Part shown: in pieces, positions 16,676 to 25,316 of the stretch | Layout of the letters: every line of letters begins with the position of its first letter | How positions within the stretch are numbered: the stretch's first letter is position 1 | Source: Candidatus Binataceae bacterium | GTDB taxonomy: Bacteria; Desulfobacterota; Binatia; Binatales; Binataceae | DNA: 64,000 bases | Direction of reading: 5' to 3' | Assembly (NCBI GenBank): GCA_035508495.1 | Contig: DATJMX010000057.1 | Span: 62,001 to 126,000, forward strand | The notes under the pieces: model-generated | Databases searched by the model: none | Seen by the model: the letters and a program-made list of their open reading frames with translations, nothing else | What the model was told of the DNA's origin: nothing | Position numbers and translations under genes: made by a program

Positions 16676-18997
16676 CTATTTGATGATTCGGCGCTCGCGC
16701 AATGATGTTAACTTCGCGTCATCGTAGCCAAGGAAATCGCGCAGGATTTCGCTCGTGTGCTCGCCGAGCAGCGGGGCGGCGCGATCGATTGGCGGTGGCG
16801 TTGCGCTGAACTTGATAAGGGCGCCGGTTTGCCAGATGCGGCCCCATTGCGAATGCGGCAGCTCGGCGATCAGCTCGTTGGCGAGCACCTGAGGATCGTT
16901 AAAGAGATCGCGTGCGTATTGAATCGCTGTCGCGGGAATGCCGGCACGCTTCAGCAGGTCGAGCGCCGCGGCACGATCCATCATTGAGAACGCGGCTGCG
17001 AGGTGCGTGGCGAGATTTTCTTCGGCGGCGTGGGCCTGCTCGTTCGCGGCCGACTCGAACGGCATCGCCGGGAGATCGGCGATTGTTTTGCGCAGTGCTT
17101 CCCACTCTGACGGGTGCTTTATCGAAATGAACAGCCATCCGTCGTCGCGGCACTTGTAGGCGCGCACGATCGCGGAGTCGCCACGGCGTTCGGGATTGCC
17201 GTTCTCCATGTCGGGGCGGCCCTTATAAAAGATGAACTCGCCCGCCTGGAACGCCATCGACGATTGCAACAGCGAGGTCTCGCAGAACTGTCCGCGGCCC
17301 GTCGCCTCGCGCGCTTTCAACGCCAGCACGCATCCGTATGCCGACAGCATCGCGGCGCCGTAGTCGCAGATCGCGCAGGTCAGATACACCGGATGCGAAT
17401 GCGGTCCGCCCTGCGCCGTCATCACGCCCGAGCGCGCCTGGAGCAGCGGATCGAACCCCGGCTGATTATGCTCCGGGCCGCGATTGCCGAACGCGTTGAC
17501 CGACATCACGATGATGCGCGGGTTGATCGCGGCGAGGCTTTCGTAGTCGAGGCCGAAGCGCTTCATGCGGCCGGGCCGCAGATTCTCGACGACGACATCG
17601 GCGCGCCGCGCGAGCTCGTGTACGATCTCGAGGCCTTCGCGCGACGTGAGATCGAGCGAGAGGCCGCGCTTGCCCTGGTTCCATCCGAGAAAGCCGAAAC
17701 CGAAATGGCGAAACGAATCGCCCTCGAGGCTTTCGATCTTGATCACCGTCGCGCCGAGTTGGGCGAGGATCATCGGACCGTATGAGCCCGCAATGTAGCT
17801 CGCGAAATCCAGCACCACGACGCCATCGAGCGGCGCTTTCGTGTCTGCCGATCGCGTTGGCGCGTGATCCTTTGCCGCCTCGCGAAGCCATTCGGCGGCG
17901 GCGCGATCGTTGCGCGGCTCGCGCGCGGGATTTTTGATCGAGCTCGGCGTGTCGTTCAGAAATACCGGCTGGCCCATCTGCACCGTGGCGCCCAGCGCGG
18001 GATCGTCGAGCTCCTGGCGCATCCCGAGCGCGCGCGTCTGCGGATCGTCGATGAACTCCTGCCGCGTCATCACGGGCGCGTTGGGCACGTCGGCCTCGCG
18101 CAGGATGCGGAGCCATTCGTGGCGCGGCCTGGTCTTGATGATCGGCTCGATAATGTCCTTGAGCGCCTGCCAGTGTTCGCCGGGAACACCCCACGGCGCG
18201 TTTTCGAAGCGCTCGTCGCCGACCAGGTCGGGGCGATCGATCGCGATTGCGAACTTGCCCCAGAAGGTCGCGTTGCCGCACGCGGCGAAGATGAACTTGC
18301 CGTCGGACGCCTCGAACAATCGATAGACTGGAATCGGTCCGAGTGGATCCTGCGGGCCGTGATAGAGCGTGGTCATTTTATCGTGGCGCAGGATGCTGCC
18401 GGTCTGGAGCGAGAATGCGCCCGCCAGTAGAGACGCTTCGACGAGCTGGCCGCGGCCGTCGCGTCCGCGCGCGATGAGCGCCGCCGCAGCTCCCGTCGCG
18501 CCCATCACGCCAGCGGAATAACTCGCCGCGGGAAAGACCAGCGGCACGGGATTTCCGCTGCGCGCCCATTGCGAGCCCGAGATTCCGCCGCGCGCCGCGA
18601 CCAGGTCTTCGTCGGCATCGACGTTGGCGTCGGGACCCTTGCCGCCGAGCGGCGAGATGCTCAGCACGATCGCGCGCGGGTTCAACTTGCTGATCGATTC
18701 GTAGTCGAGACCGAGCTCGGCGAGCCGCGCCGGAACGGAGCCAGTAACAATAATGTCGGCGGCGCGGACGAACTCGGCGATACGGCCGCGCGAGGCGCTC
18801 GATGCGAAGTCGAGCACGATCGAGTCCTTGGAACGATTGAGCACGTGATAGTGCGGCGTGCCGCCAAAGCTCGAGCCTTCCGGGCGCTCGACGCGCAGCA
18901 CGCGCGCGCCCTGCTCGGCGAGCAGCATCGCGGCGTAAGCGGCGCCGAGATGGGAATCGAATTCCAGTACCGACGTTCCTGCGAGTGCGGTTTTCAT
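16676..18997 (-). CDS. CaiB/BaiF (class III) CoA transferase, tandem two-domain fusion
   Basis: About 773 residues made of two complete class III CoA-transferase domains. The first begins LAGTSVLEFDSHLGAAYAAMLLAEQGARVLRVE. The second begins near residue 395 with LDGVVVLDFASYIAGSYGPMILAQLGATVIKIE. Each half has the GRGQ motif (GRDGRGQLVEASLL and ATGRGQFCETSLL). Many relatives have Asp in this VD-type motif, whereas here both halves have Glu, so activity of each half should be tested and not assumed. Class III enzymes move CoA between carboxylic acids and normally form interlocked dimers; this fusion could form one in cis. The gene is alone on the minus strand. Confidence 0.88.
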   Translation of the reverse strand: MKTALAGTSVLEFDSHLGAAYAAMLLAEQGARVLRVERPEGSSFGGTPHYHVLNRSKDSIVLDFASSASRGRIAEFVRAADIIVTGSVPARLAELGLDYESISKLNPRAIVLSISPLGGKGPDANVDADEDLVAARGGISGSQWARSGNPVPLVFPAASYSAGVMGATGAAAALIARGRDGRGQLVEASLLAGAFSLQTGSILRHDKMTTLYHGPQDPLGPIPVYRLFEASDGKFIFAACGNATFWGKFAIAIDRPDLVGDERFENAPWGVPGEHWQALKDIIEPIIKTRPRHEWLRILREADVPNAPVMTRQEFIDDPQTRALGMRQELDDPALGATVQMGQPVFLNDTPSSIKNPAREPRNDRAAAEWLREAAKDHAPTRSADTKAPLDGVVVLDFASYIAGSYGPMILAQLGATVIKIESLEGDSFRHFGFGFLGWNQGKRGLSLDLTSREGLEIVHELARRADVVVENLRPGRMKRFGLDYESLAAINPRIIVMSVNAFGNRGPEHNQPGFDPLLQARSGVMTAQGGPHSHPVYLTCAICDYGAAMLSAYGCVLALKAREATGRGQFCETSLLQSSMAFQAGEFIFYKGRPDMENGNPERRGDSAIVRAYKCRDDGWLFISIKHPSEWEALRKTIADLPAMPFESAANEQAHAAEENLATHLAAAFSMMDRAAALDLLKRAGIPATAIQYARDLFNDPQVLANELIAELPHSQWGRIWQTGALIKFSATPPPIDRAAPLLGEHTSEILRDFLGYDDAKLTSLRERRIIK

Positions 18998-19216
18998 CAC
19001 TTAATCACTATCGATCGCTGAGGCTGGCGGCCTTGGAGCCAAAACTAACCACAATGAGATGTGCGAAAACAAACCAGTCATTTGTGCACATGAGTGGGAA
19101 ATTCAAGGCAGTGAAATGACCGGTTCATTCGCCGTTAACCTGCGGTCCGTAGGTTCTCCGCGCCGCGGGCTGGCTCGCGGCGGGGGATAACTCTAACCAG
19201 AGGATCATAGAACTCG

Positions 19217-20248
19217 ATGCGAAAACCAAGACTGCTGCTGCTTGCTGCTACTTTCCTGGCCCTCGGCGGAATTTTTGCGGCGGCTCACGCCGATCTTTTG
19301 ATCAACGGCGCGGGCGCAACCTTCCCGTATCCAATTTACTCGAAATGGTTCGACGTGTACGCCAAGGAAAATCCCGGCGTGCGGTTCAACTACCAGTCAA
19401 TCGGCTCCGGCGGCGGCATCCGGATGCTGTCGAATCGCACCGTCGATGTCGGCGCGAGCGATGCGCCGCTAACCGACGAGCAGCTCTCTGCGGCGCCCGG
19501 CAAGATCCTGCATTTCCCCTCGGTGATGGGCGCGGTCGTTATCGCGTATAACTTGCCCGGTTTTACCGGAACGTTGAAGCTCACCGGTCCGATCGTTGCC
19601 GATATATTTTCCGGCGCAATTACGAAGTGGGACGATGACAAGATAAAGGCCGTCAATCCCGGCGCGACGATTCCTTCCACCGACATCGTGACCTGCCATC
19701 GTTCCGACGGCAGCGGCACCTCGTACATCTTCACCGACTATCTGTCGAAGGTGAGCGACTCCTGGAAGACCGATGTGGGCAAGGGCACGTCGGTGAAGTG
19801 GCCGTCGGGCCTCGGCGGCAAAGGCAACGAGGGCGTGACCGCGCTGGTCCAGCAGACTCCCGGGGGTGTTGGCTACGTCGAGTTGATCTACGCGCTCCAC
19901 AACAACATCCCGTACGCGACGCTGCAGAACAAGGCGGGCAACTGGATTGTGCCGAGCCTCGACGGCGTAACGGCGGCGGCAGCCTCGATGGCGGATCAGA
20001 TCCCGGCCGACTTCCGCGTGTCGATCACGGATGCGCCCGGACCGCAGGCCTATCCGATCTCCTCGTTCACTTATCTGCTGGTCTATCAGCAGCAGAAGAA
20101 CAAGGACGTGGGCGACGCGATCAAGAAGTTCCTGGGCTGGGCGCTCACGACGGGTCAGCAATATGCGGCACCCCTGAAGTACGCTCCGCTGCCTGCGGCG
20201 GTGGTGCAGAAGGAGCAGGCGCAGATCGGCATGATCCAGATTCAGTAG
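19217..20248 (+). CDS. pstS: phosphate ABC transporter substrate-binding protein PstS
   Basis: 343 residues. After a signal peptide ending AHA, the mature protein starts with LLINGAGATFPYPIYSKWF, the hallmark of PstS, and has SIGSGGGIRMLSNRTVDVGASDAPL and CHRSDGSGTSYIFTDYL, whose Ser, Arg, Asp and Gly residues bind phosphate. It would capture phosphate in the periplasm for PstCAB. pstC, pstA, pstB, phoU and phoB are not downstream; a terminator follows directly, so this is a solitary gene. I looked for a Pho box in the 219 bp upstream and saw no convincing one. Confidence 0.95.
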   Translation: MRKPRLLLLAATFLALGGIFAAAHADLLINGAGATFPYPIYSKWFDVYAKENPGVRFNYQSIGSGGGIRMLSNRTVDVGASDAPLTDEQLSAAPGKILHFPSVMGAVVIAYNLPGFTGTLKLTGPIVADIFSGAITKWDDDKIKAVNPGATIPSTDIVTCHRSDGSGTSYIFTDYLSKVSDSWKTDVGKGTSVKWPSGLGGKGNEGVTALVQQTPGGVGYVELIYALHNNIPYATLQNKAGNWIVPSLDGVTAAAASMADQIPADFRVSITDAPGPQAYPISSFTYLLVYQQQKNKDVGDAIKKFLGWALTTGQQYAAPLKYAPLPAAVVQKEQAQIGMIQIQ

Positions 20249-20270
20249 CAAAGTAGCATAGCCCGGTGAG

Positions 20271-20309
20271 ATCGGCGTGGATGCTTAACGTGTCCACGCC
20301 GATTTTTTT
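20271..20309 (+). terminator. intrinsic terminator after pstS
   Basis: An 11-bp perfect stem (ATCGGCGTGGA, 20271-20281, with TCCACGCCGAT, 20293-20303) closes an 11-nt loop and runs into seven T. It begins 22 bp after the pstS stop. Confidence 0.9.
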
Positions 20310-20358
20310 GATGCACAGCGTACGCGTCGGGGGTTATGATCCGGCCTGAGGCGCGCGA

Positions 20359-20814
20359 GTGGGTTGCAGGATATTGCGGGTGGCCGCCATCGTGATGATC
20401 GTCCTTGCGGGGACCGCGCTCGCCGAGCATTACACCCGCGACGACGCCTCGAGCCAGGCGCTCACGAAGCATCTGCACAAGCATCGGCTGCCGATGGTCG
20501 GGGCGCAGGTGCTCGACGGCGACGACGGCAGCCGCCAGGTGATTCTCTACGGCTTCGTCGCGACGGACCAGGGTCGCTACCACGCCGAGCAGCGCGCGCG
20601 CGCCTACCTCGGCACCCAGGAAATCACCGTCGATAATCGGATCGTCGTTGATTCTCACGTGCGCAAGGAGCAGCCCGAGCCGCCGCCTGATTATATGACG
20701 TTCAGCCCGTTCGCCACGCCGTCGCCGCCAACGAGTATCTTCAGCGCGCGGACGCCGATCGCGCGCTTTCCGACGCCGATTCCGACGATCGCGCCGAATC
20801 TGTTCGTGCCCTAG
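20359..20814 (+). CDS. small exported protein, BON-like core and Pro-rich tail
   Basis: 151 residues from a GTG start. A signal peptide (ILRVAAIVMIVLAGTALA) precedes a ~70-residue core. Its pattern VILYGFVATDQGRYHAEQRARAYLGTQEITVDNRIVV looks like a BON domain (beta strand, helix, G-x-V-N strand), a phospholipid- or membrane-associated fold. The last ~40 residues are Pro/Thr/Phe-rich. It ends 30 bp before the helicase gene. The BON call is by pattern only and no function is claimed. Confidence 0.65.
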   Translation: MGCRILRVAAIVMIVLAGTALAEHYTRDDASSQALTKHLHKHRLPMVGAQVLDGDDGSRQVILYGFVATDQGRYHAEQRARAYLGTQEITVDNRIVVDSHVRKEQPEPPPDYMTFSPFATPSPPTSIFSARTPIARFPTPIPTIAPNLFVP

Positions 20815-20844
20815 CCGCATCGCAGGCCCGCGGCGTGATACGAT

Positions 20845-22851
20845 ATGCGCGCCGTGGCCGACAAGGTCATATATCTGCGCGAGCCGAAGGCGCCGCCTAC
20901 CGACGAGCGCAATTTCAAGATCAAATACGCGGAGCTGTTGAACTCGGCGCAGCTTGAAGCGGTGCGTCATCGCGAGGGTCCGCTGCTCGTGATCGCCGGC
21001 GCGGGCTCCGGCAAGACACGCACGCTCATCTATCGGGTCGCGCGGCTTATCGAGAGCGGCGTGCCGCCCGGCGCGATCCTGTTGCTGACGTTCACGCGGC
21101 GCGCATCGCAGGAGATGCTCCGGCGCGCGGAGCAGCTCGTCGGCGATCGCGCGGGCGCAGTTGCAGGCGGCACTTTTCATTCGTTCGCCAATACCGTGCT
21201 GCGCCGCCATGGCAACGCGATGGGCCTCAAGCCGAATTTCACCATCCTCGATCGCGCCGACATGGAGGACGTCGTCAACCTGCTCCGCACTCGCCTCGGC
21301 CTCGGCTCGCGCGAGCGGCGCTTTCCGAAGAAGAGCACGATCGCCGAAGTGATCAGCATGGCGCGCAACAAGCGGCGCGAGCTGGACGAAGAAATCGAGA
21401 CCGATTTTCCGCACCTGATCGAGCACAAGACGGAAATCCTGCAACTCGCCGCGAAGTACGAAGAATACAAGCGCGAGCGCGGCCTGCTCGACTACGATGA
21501 TCTGCTCTATCGGCTCGCCGAGCTGCTCCAGCAGTATCCGAATATCCGCAAGCGTATCGCGGAGAGCTACCGCTTCATCATGATCGACGAGTACCAGGAC
21601 ACCAACCTGATCCAGGCCGAGCTGGTGCGGCTGCTCGCGATGGATCATCACAATGTGATGGCGGTCGGCGATGACGCGCAGTCAATTTATTCGTTTCGCG
21701 GCGCGAACTTCCGCAACATCATGGATTTCCCGGCGCTCTTTCCCGGCGCCAAGCTGGTCAAGCTCGAGGAGAATTATCGCTCGCTGCAGGGAATTCTCGA
21801 CGTCGCCAACGACCTGATTTCGCGCGCCGGTGAGAAATACACCAAGGCGCTATTCACCGGGCGGCGCGGCGAGTTCCGCCCGCTGCTGGTGCGCGCACAG
21901 GACGAACACATGCAGTCACGTTTCGTCGCGCAGCGCATCCTCGAATTGCGCGAGGAAGGCGTCGAGCTCAACGAAATCGCGGTGCTGTTCCGCTCGAGCT
22001 TTCATTCGTTCGACCTCGAACTCGAGATGCAGCGGCGGGACATCCCGTTTATCAAGCGCGGCGGCTTCAAGTTTATCGAGACCGCGCACATCAAAGACGT
22101 GCTCGCGCATCTGCGCGTTGTCGCGAATCCGACGGACGCCGTGTCGTGGCTGCGCATACTGATGCTGGTGAAGGGGATAGGCCATCGCACGGCGGAGCGT
22201 TCGGTCGACGCGATCGTCAGTGCGGAGCGGCCTGAAGATGCGCTGGCGAAGATGGGCGGCACGCGCGCTGGCTCTGAGAGCGGTCTGAAGCGCCTCGCAG
22301 GATTGTTCCAGGTGCTGCGCGGCGAGGGCCAGCGACCCGCGGAACAGATCGCATCGACGCTCGAATACTACTTGCCGCTGATGCGCGAGGCCTATCCCGA
22401 CGACCATCCGAAGCGCGAGCGCGACCTCGAGCATTTCCAGAATCTGACGGAGCGCTATCGTTCGCTCGAATCGATGCTCGCCGACATGGCGCTCGAGCCG
22501 CCAACCGATTCGCTCGACGGCGTGTTATCAACGGAACCCGAAGAAGGCTACGTCACCCTCAGCACGATCCATTCCGCCAAAGGTCTCGAATGGAAAGTGG
22601 TCTTTCTGATTTGGGCCGCAGACGGCCGCTTCCCCGGTCCAATGAGCGTAGGCCCCGAAGAAATCGAAGAAGAACGTCGCCTGATGTACGTGGCCTCAAC
22701 CAGAGCCCGCGACGAACTCTACCTCTCGTACCCCATCTACATGTTCGACCGCACTTTCGGTCACGTAATGGGCCGCGCCTCAAGATTCCTGGAAGATGTC
22801 CCGCCCGATTTGCTCCCCACGGCGACGCTGCAGGAGTCCGAGGACAACTGA
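20845..22851 (+). CDS. UvrD/PcrA/Rep-type ATP-dependent DNA helicase
   Basis: 668 residues. Motif I is AGAGSGKTRT (Lys57), preceded by a Q-motif (LNSAQLEAV). LTFTRRASQEMLRRA is motif Ia, and the Walker B is DEYQDTN (near residue 247). GDDAQSIYSFRGA is motif III, and TIHSAKGLEWKVVFL with VASTRARDELYLSYP are motifs V and VI. This is a complete SF1A 3'-5' helicase, somewhat shorter than UvrD (about 720) because the C-terminal tail is short. Roles in the family are nucleotide excision repair, replication restart and clearing RecA. I cannot separate UvrD from PcrA or Rep here. Confidence 0.93.
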   Translation: MRAVADKVIYLREPKAPPTDERNFKIKYAELLNSAQLEAVRHREGPLLVIAGAGSGKTRTLIYRVARLIESGVPPGAILLLTFTRRASQEMLRRAEQLVGDRAGAVAGGTFHSFANTVLRRHGNAMGLKPNFTILDRADMEDVVNLLRTRLGLGSRERRFPKKSTIAEVISMARNKRRELDEEIETDFPHLIEHKTEILQLAAKYEEYKRERGLLDYDDLLYRLAELLQQYPNIRKRIAESYRFIMIDEYQDTNLIQAELVRLLAMDHHNVMAVGDDAQSIYSFRGANFRNIMDFPALFPGAKLVKLEENYRSLQGILDVANDLISRAGEKYTKALFTGRRGEFRPLLVRAQDEHMQSRFVAQRILELREEGVELNEIAVLFRSSFHSFDLELEMQRRDIPFIKRGGFKFIETAHIKDVLAHLRVVANPTDAVSWLRILMLVKGIGHRTAERSVDAIVSAERPEDALAKMGGTRAGSESGLKRLAGLFQVLRGEGQRPAEQIASTLEYYLPLMREAYPDDHPKRERDLEHFQNLTERYRSLESMLADMALEPPTDSLDGVLSTEPEEGYVTLSTIHSAKGLEWKVVFLIWAADGRFPGPMSVGPEEIEEERRLMYVASTRARDELYLSYPIYMFDRTFGHVMGRASRFLEDVPPDLLPTATLQESEDN

Positions 22852-22937
22852 TCTAATTCGCAGTGAAATATTCGCTGCGTCTCAAATACTCAGAACCCTC
22901 ACCTGCCAAAGGCGCTCGATCGCGCGCCAGGCGCCCT

Positions 22938-22957
22938 CTCCCGTGAAATAACGGGAG
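22938..22957. repeat. palindromic intergenic element (CTCCCGT type)
   Basis: CTCCCGT and ACGGGAG flank a 6-nt spacer inside a CCCTCTCCCG context. A similar pyrimidine-rich palindrome lies 60 bp further on, and others are at 45243 and 47429. They look like members of a degenerate intergenic repeat family. Confidence 0.45.
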
Positions 22958-23015
22958 GTGGATTGACGGAACTTCGCTAACACGATGTCATCACAGCTTT
23001 TCCTGACCGTTTGGC

Positions 23016-23039
23016 CCCTCTCCTTATCCCAGGAGAGGG
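23016..23039. repeat. palindromic intergenic element (CCCTCTCCT type)
   Basis: A perfect 9-bp inverted repeat, CCCTCTCCT and AGGAGAGGG, around TATCCC. It lies between two convergent genes, so it could also help termination, although no T-tract follows. It resembles the elements at 22938, 45243 and 47429. Confidence 0.55.
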
Positions 23040-23101
23040 ATAGGAAGGCTTCGTGCTAACTGATTGTCATACGCTGGTCCGCGCGTTTTGCTCCAGCGAA
23101 C

Positions 23102-23737
23102 CTAGTGCGGTTGAGACGATGCCGACGAGACCGGATTTCTCACTTCAAATTTTGCGTAGCCTGGGTCTGGCTCGTCGAGATGCATTGGGAGTGATACTTC
23201 GCGTAGGACTGGGACCTTCTCGGTGATCGTGCCGGTGGCGGGGGCGTCCTTTGGGACTGTGATCACGCGGGTGCCTGTGAAGCGCACGATCGTGGGGAGC
23301 ATCGGGCCCATTTCGGTGTAGCGGGTGTGGGTGGTTTCGAAGAGCGTGTCGCTTTTGAAGAGCTTTGAGCCGGCGCGGATCAGGTATTCGTCGTTGCCGA
23401 GCGGGAGCACTGCCGTTGACGCGCTGATTACATAGATATGGCCGACTGTGGGGCGCAGGAATCCGGGGTAGAGCGGATTCACGCCGAGCCAGAACGGGAT
23501 CAGCAGCTTATGCGGCGGCTTCTGGCCGTAGAGCGTTACCTCAGCCTGGCGATCGTTGTTGCCGAGGACGAAATCGTGGCCCGCGAAGTCGCGGATGATG
23601 TCGCGGCTCAGCTGGTCGTCGGGCGGCGTAGTGATTTCGCCGGTCGGGCCGAAATCGAGCGCCTTGTTCGGACACGCGGAGACGAACGGCACGATCGCAA
23701 GCGCGAGCGCGGCGAATATGATGCGGCGCGCGATCAT
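23102..23737 (-). CDS. lipoprotein of unknown family (paralogue of 23734-24318)
   Basis: 211 residues. The signal sequence IIFAALALAIVPFVSAC ends in a lipobox (VSAC). The body shares the blocks FVLGNN, LLIPFWLGVN, GHIYVISA, PMLPTIVRF and PVLREVSLPM with the gene just upstream, so the two are tandem paralogues. The start ATG overlaps the stop of that gene (ATGA), implying coupled translation. I do not recognise the family. The shared shape suggests outer-membrane or periplasmic beta-rich lipoproteins that may work as a heteromer. The C-terminus is Ser/Pro-rich. Confidence 0.8.
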   Translation of the reverse strand: MIARRIIFAALALAIVPFVSACPNKALDFGPTGEITTPPDDQLSRDIIRDFAGHDFVLGNNDRQAEVTLYGQKPPHKLLIPFWLGVNPLYPGFLRPTVGHIYVISASTAVLPLGNDEYLIRAGSKLFKSDTLFETTHTRYTEMGPMLPTIVRFTGTRVITVPKDAPATGTITEKVPVLREVSLPMHLDEPDPGYAKFEVRNPVSSASSQPH

Positions 23738-24318
23738 TCCTTGTGGTAGCGGGCGTAGCTCGCAGGGATGCCGCCCTCGAGCGTCCACTTCATCGGCAGC
23801 GAGACCTCGCGCAGGATCGGAATCTGCACGGTCTTGCCTTCCGGCGTCGTGAACTGCCGCAGCCCCATGTATTGCACGATCGTCGGCAGGATTTTTCCCG
23901 TGCCGACATAGTGCGTGCGCGTTGTATCGAAAACCGCTTCCTGCTTAACCAGAGTGCTGCCCGCTTCGATCATCCATTCGTCGGTCGCGAGTGGCTTGCC
24001 GAGCATCGCCTCGCTGATGACGTAGTAGTCGCCTTCCTTCGGCTGCGTGACTCCAGGCACGAGCACGTTGATGCCGAACCAGAACGGCAGGCGCATGAAC
24101 TGATCCTTGGGCCATCCGACGGGACGGACCTCGGCAACCTCGTTGTTATCGCCGAGAACGAAGGTCTTGCCACGAAATTGCAGCTCGACATCCTCGGCGC
24201 TTGCGTAGAGGTTACGATGCACGGGCGCCGGCGACGGCGGCGATGATTTGCATCCTGCGCCGAGCGCGAGCGCCAATCCGATCGCGATTGCGGTGAGGAG
24301 CCGGCGCTTACGATGCAC
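23734..24318 (-). CDS. lipoprotein of unknown family (paralogue of 23102-23737)
   Basis: 194 residues from a GTG at 24318, which overlaps the last 11 bp of the LLM gene. The signal MHRKRRLLTAIAIGLALALGAGC ends in the lipobox GAGC. The body carries FVLGDNNEVAEV, LPFWFGINVLVPG, DYYVISEAM, KILPTIVQYM and PILREVSLPM, matching the downstream paralogue block by block. With overlaps on both sides, LLM oxidoreductase and both lipoproteins form one translationally coupled operon. The role is unknown. An upstream extension of the frame reads as Arg/Ser-rich shadow sequence of the LLM gene and was not used. Confidence 0.78.
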   Translation of the reverse strand: MHRKRRLLTAIAIGLALALGAGCKSSPPSPAPVHRNLYASAEDVELQFRGKTFVLGDNNEVAEVRPVGWPKDQFMRLPFWFGINVLVPGVTQPKEGDYYVISEAMLGKPLATDEWMIEAGSTLVKQEAVFDTTRTHYVGTGKILPTIVQYMGLRQFTTPEGKTVQIPILREVSLPMKWTLEGGIPASYARYHKE

Positions 24319-25258
24319 GTGCGTAGTGCGAGGCAATCTCTCGTCCGATGAGCTCGATCTGCCGCGGCCATGCCGAGGGCTCCGCGATCGGCCACAGCAC
24401 GAACTTGTCGAGGCCGTGCTGCGTGTACTCGCTGAGGCGGCCGATGACATCCTCGGGCGAGCCGAACACCGAGCGCTCGAGGAACTGCTCGGCGCCGCGG
24501 CCCATCGCAGCGAGCATCGGCTTCATTTCATCGAGCGCCTTCTCGCGCGAGCCCGCAATGCGGCAGAGTAGGATGAGGCCCGCCTCGATACGCGCGTTGG
24601 CGCGGCCGTAACCGGCAGCATACTCGCGAATCTTATTGATACTGGTCGCGTATTCGTCGGGCGTCTGGAACGAAGCGAAAAAGCCGTCGGCCAGGCGGGC
24701 GGTGCGCTTGAGCGCGCCGTCGGATTTGCCGCCGACCCAGATGTCCATCGTGCCCGATTCGTTGTTAGTACGCGGCGTGGGGCGCGGCTCGATCGTGACG
24801 TCATCGAAGTTGAAGAATTTTCCGTGATAGCTCGCCTTGCGATTCTTCCAGACCGCGCGCAGCACCTCGATTCCTTCGTCGAGCCGCTTGCCCCGCGATT
24901 CCGCCGGCACGCCGCAGAGCGCATAGTCGGCGACGTTCGCGCCGGTGCCGACCGCCATCACCATCCGGCCCCCCGAGAGGTAATCAAGCGAGGCGAATGC
25001 CTTGGCGACCATCAGCGGATGCCTGAGGTTGAGCAGCAGGACGCTCGGGCCGAGTTTCATGCGCGACGTATGTGCGGCGAGCATGGAAAGCGTCGCGACT
25101 ACGTCTAATTCGGGTGAGGGCGCGAGAAGATGATCGGAGAGCCAGAACGAATCGAGACCCCAGTCCTCGGCGCGCGCGGCGACGCGGACGAGTTCGTCCG
25201 CCGATGGCATCCCGAGGCGCCAGAGGCCGAAGCCAACGCCAACCTTGACCTGCTTCAT
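24308..25258 (-). CDS. LLM-class (F420-dependent type) oxidoreductase
   Basis: 316 residues of luciferase-like TIM barrel. The opening VGVGFGLWRLGMPSADELVRVAARAEDWGLDSFWLSDHL, then LGPSVLLLNLRHPLMVAKAFASLDYLSGGRMVMAVGTG, are typical of the F420-dependent branch (glucose-6-phosphate dehydrogenase/Mer-like) as opposed to the FMN/LimB branch. GTMDIWVGGKSDGALKRTARLADGFF is the late conserved block. It is the first gene of the overlap-linked operon with two lipoproteins. The substrate is unknown, and use of F420 is an inference that needs cofactor-synthesis genes elsewhere. Confidence 0.85.
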   Translation of the reverse strand: MKQVKVGVGFGLWRLGMPSADELVRVAARAEDWGLDSFWLSDHLLAPSPELDVVATLSMLAAHTSRMKLGPSVLLLNLRHPLMVAKAFASLDYLSGGRMVMAVGTGANVADYALCGVPAESRGKRLDEGIEVLRAVWKNRKASYHGKFFNFDDVTIEPRPTPRTNNESGTMDIWVGGKSDGALKRTARLADGFFASFQTPDEYATSINKIREYAAGYGRANARIEAGLILLCRIAGSREKALDEMKPMLAAMGRGAEQFLERSVFGSPEDVIGRLSEYTQHGLDKFVLWPIAEPSAWPRQIELIGREIASHYARAS

Positions 25259-25316
25259 CGAACAAACTCCATCAATTGCGCGCTAACGGACATCATACTA
25301 GCATAGCGCTCTCTTC

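Noticed and set aside
19060..19130. Pho box or operator upstream of pstS (TGTGCACA, and AATGA-CCGGT-TCATT)
   Set aside because: Neither matches the Pho box repeat. The second is a 5+5 bp palindrome, likely by chance, though a regulator site cannot be excluded.
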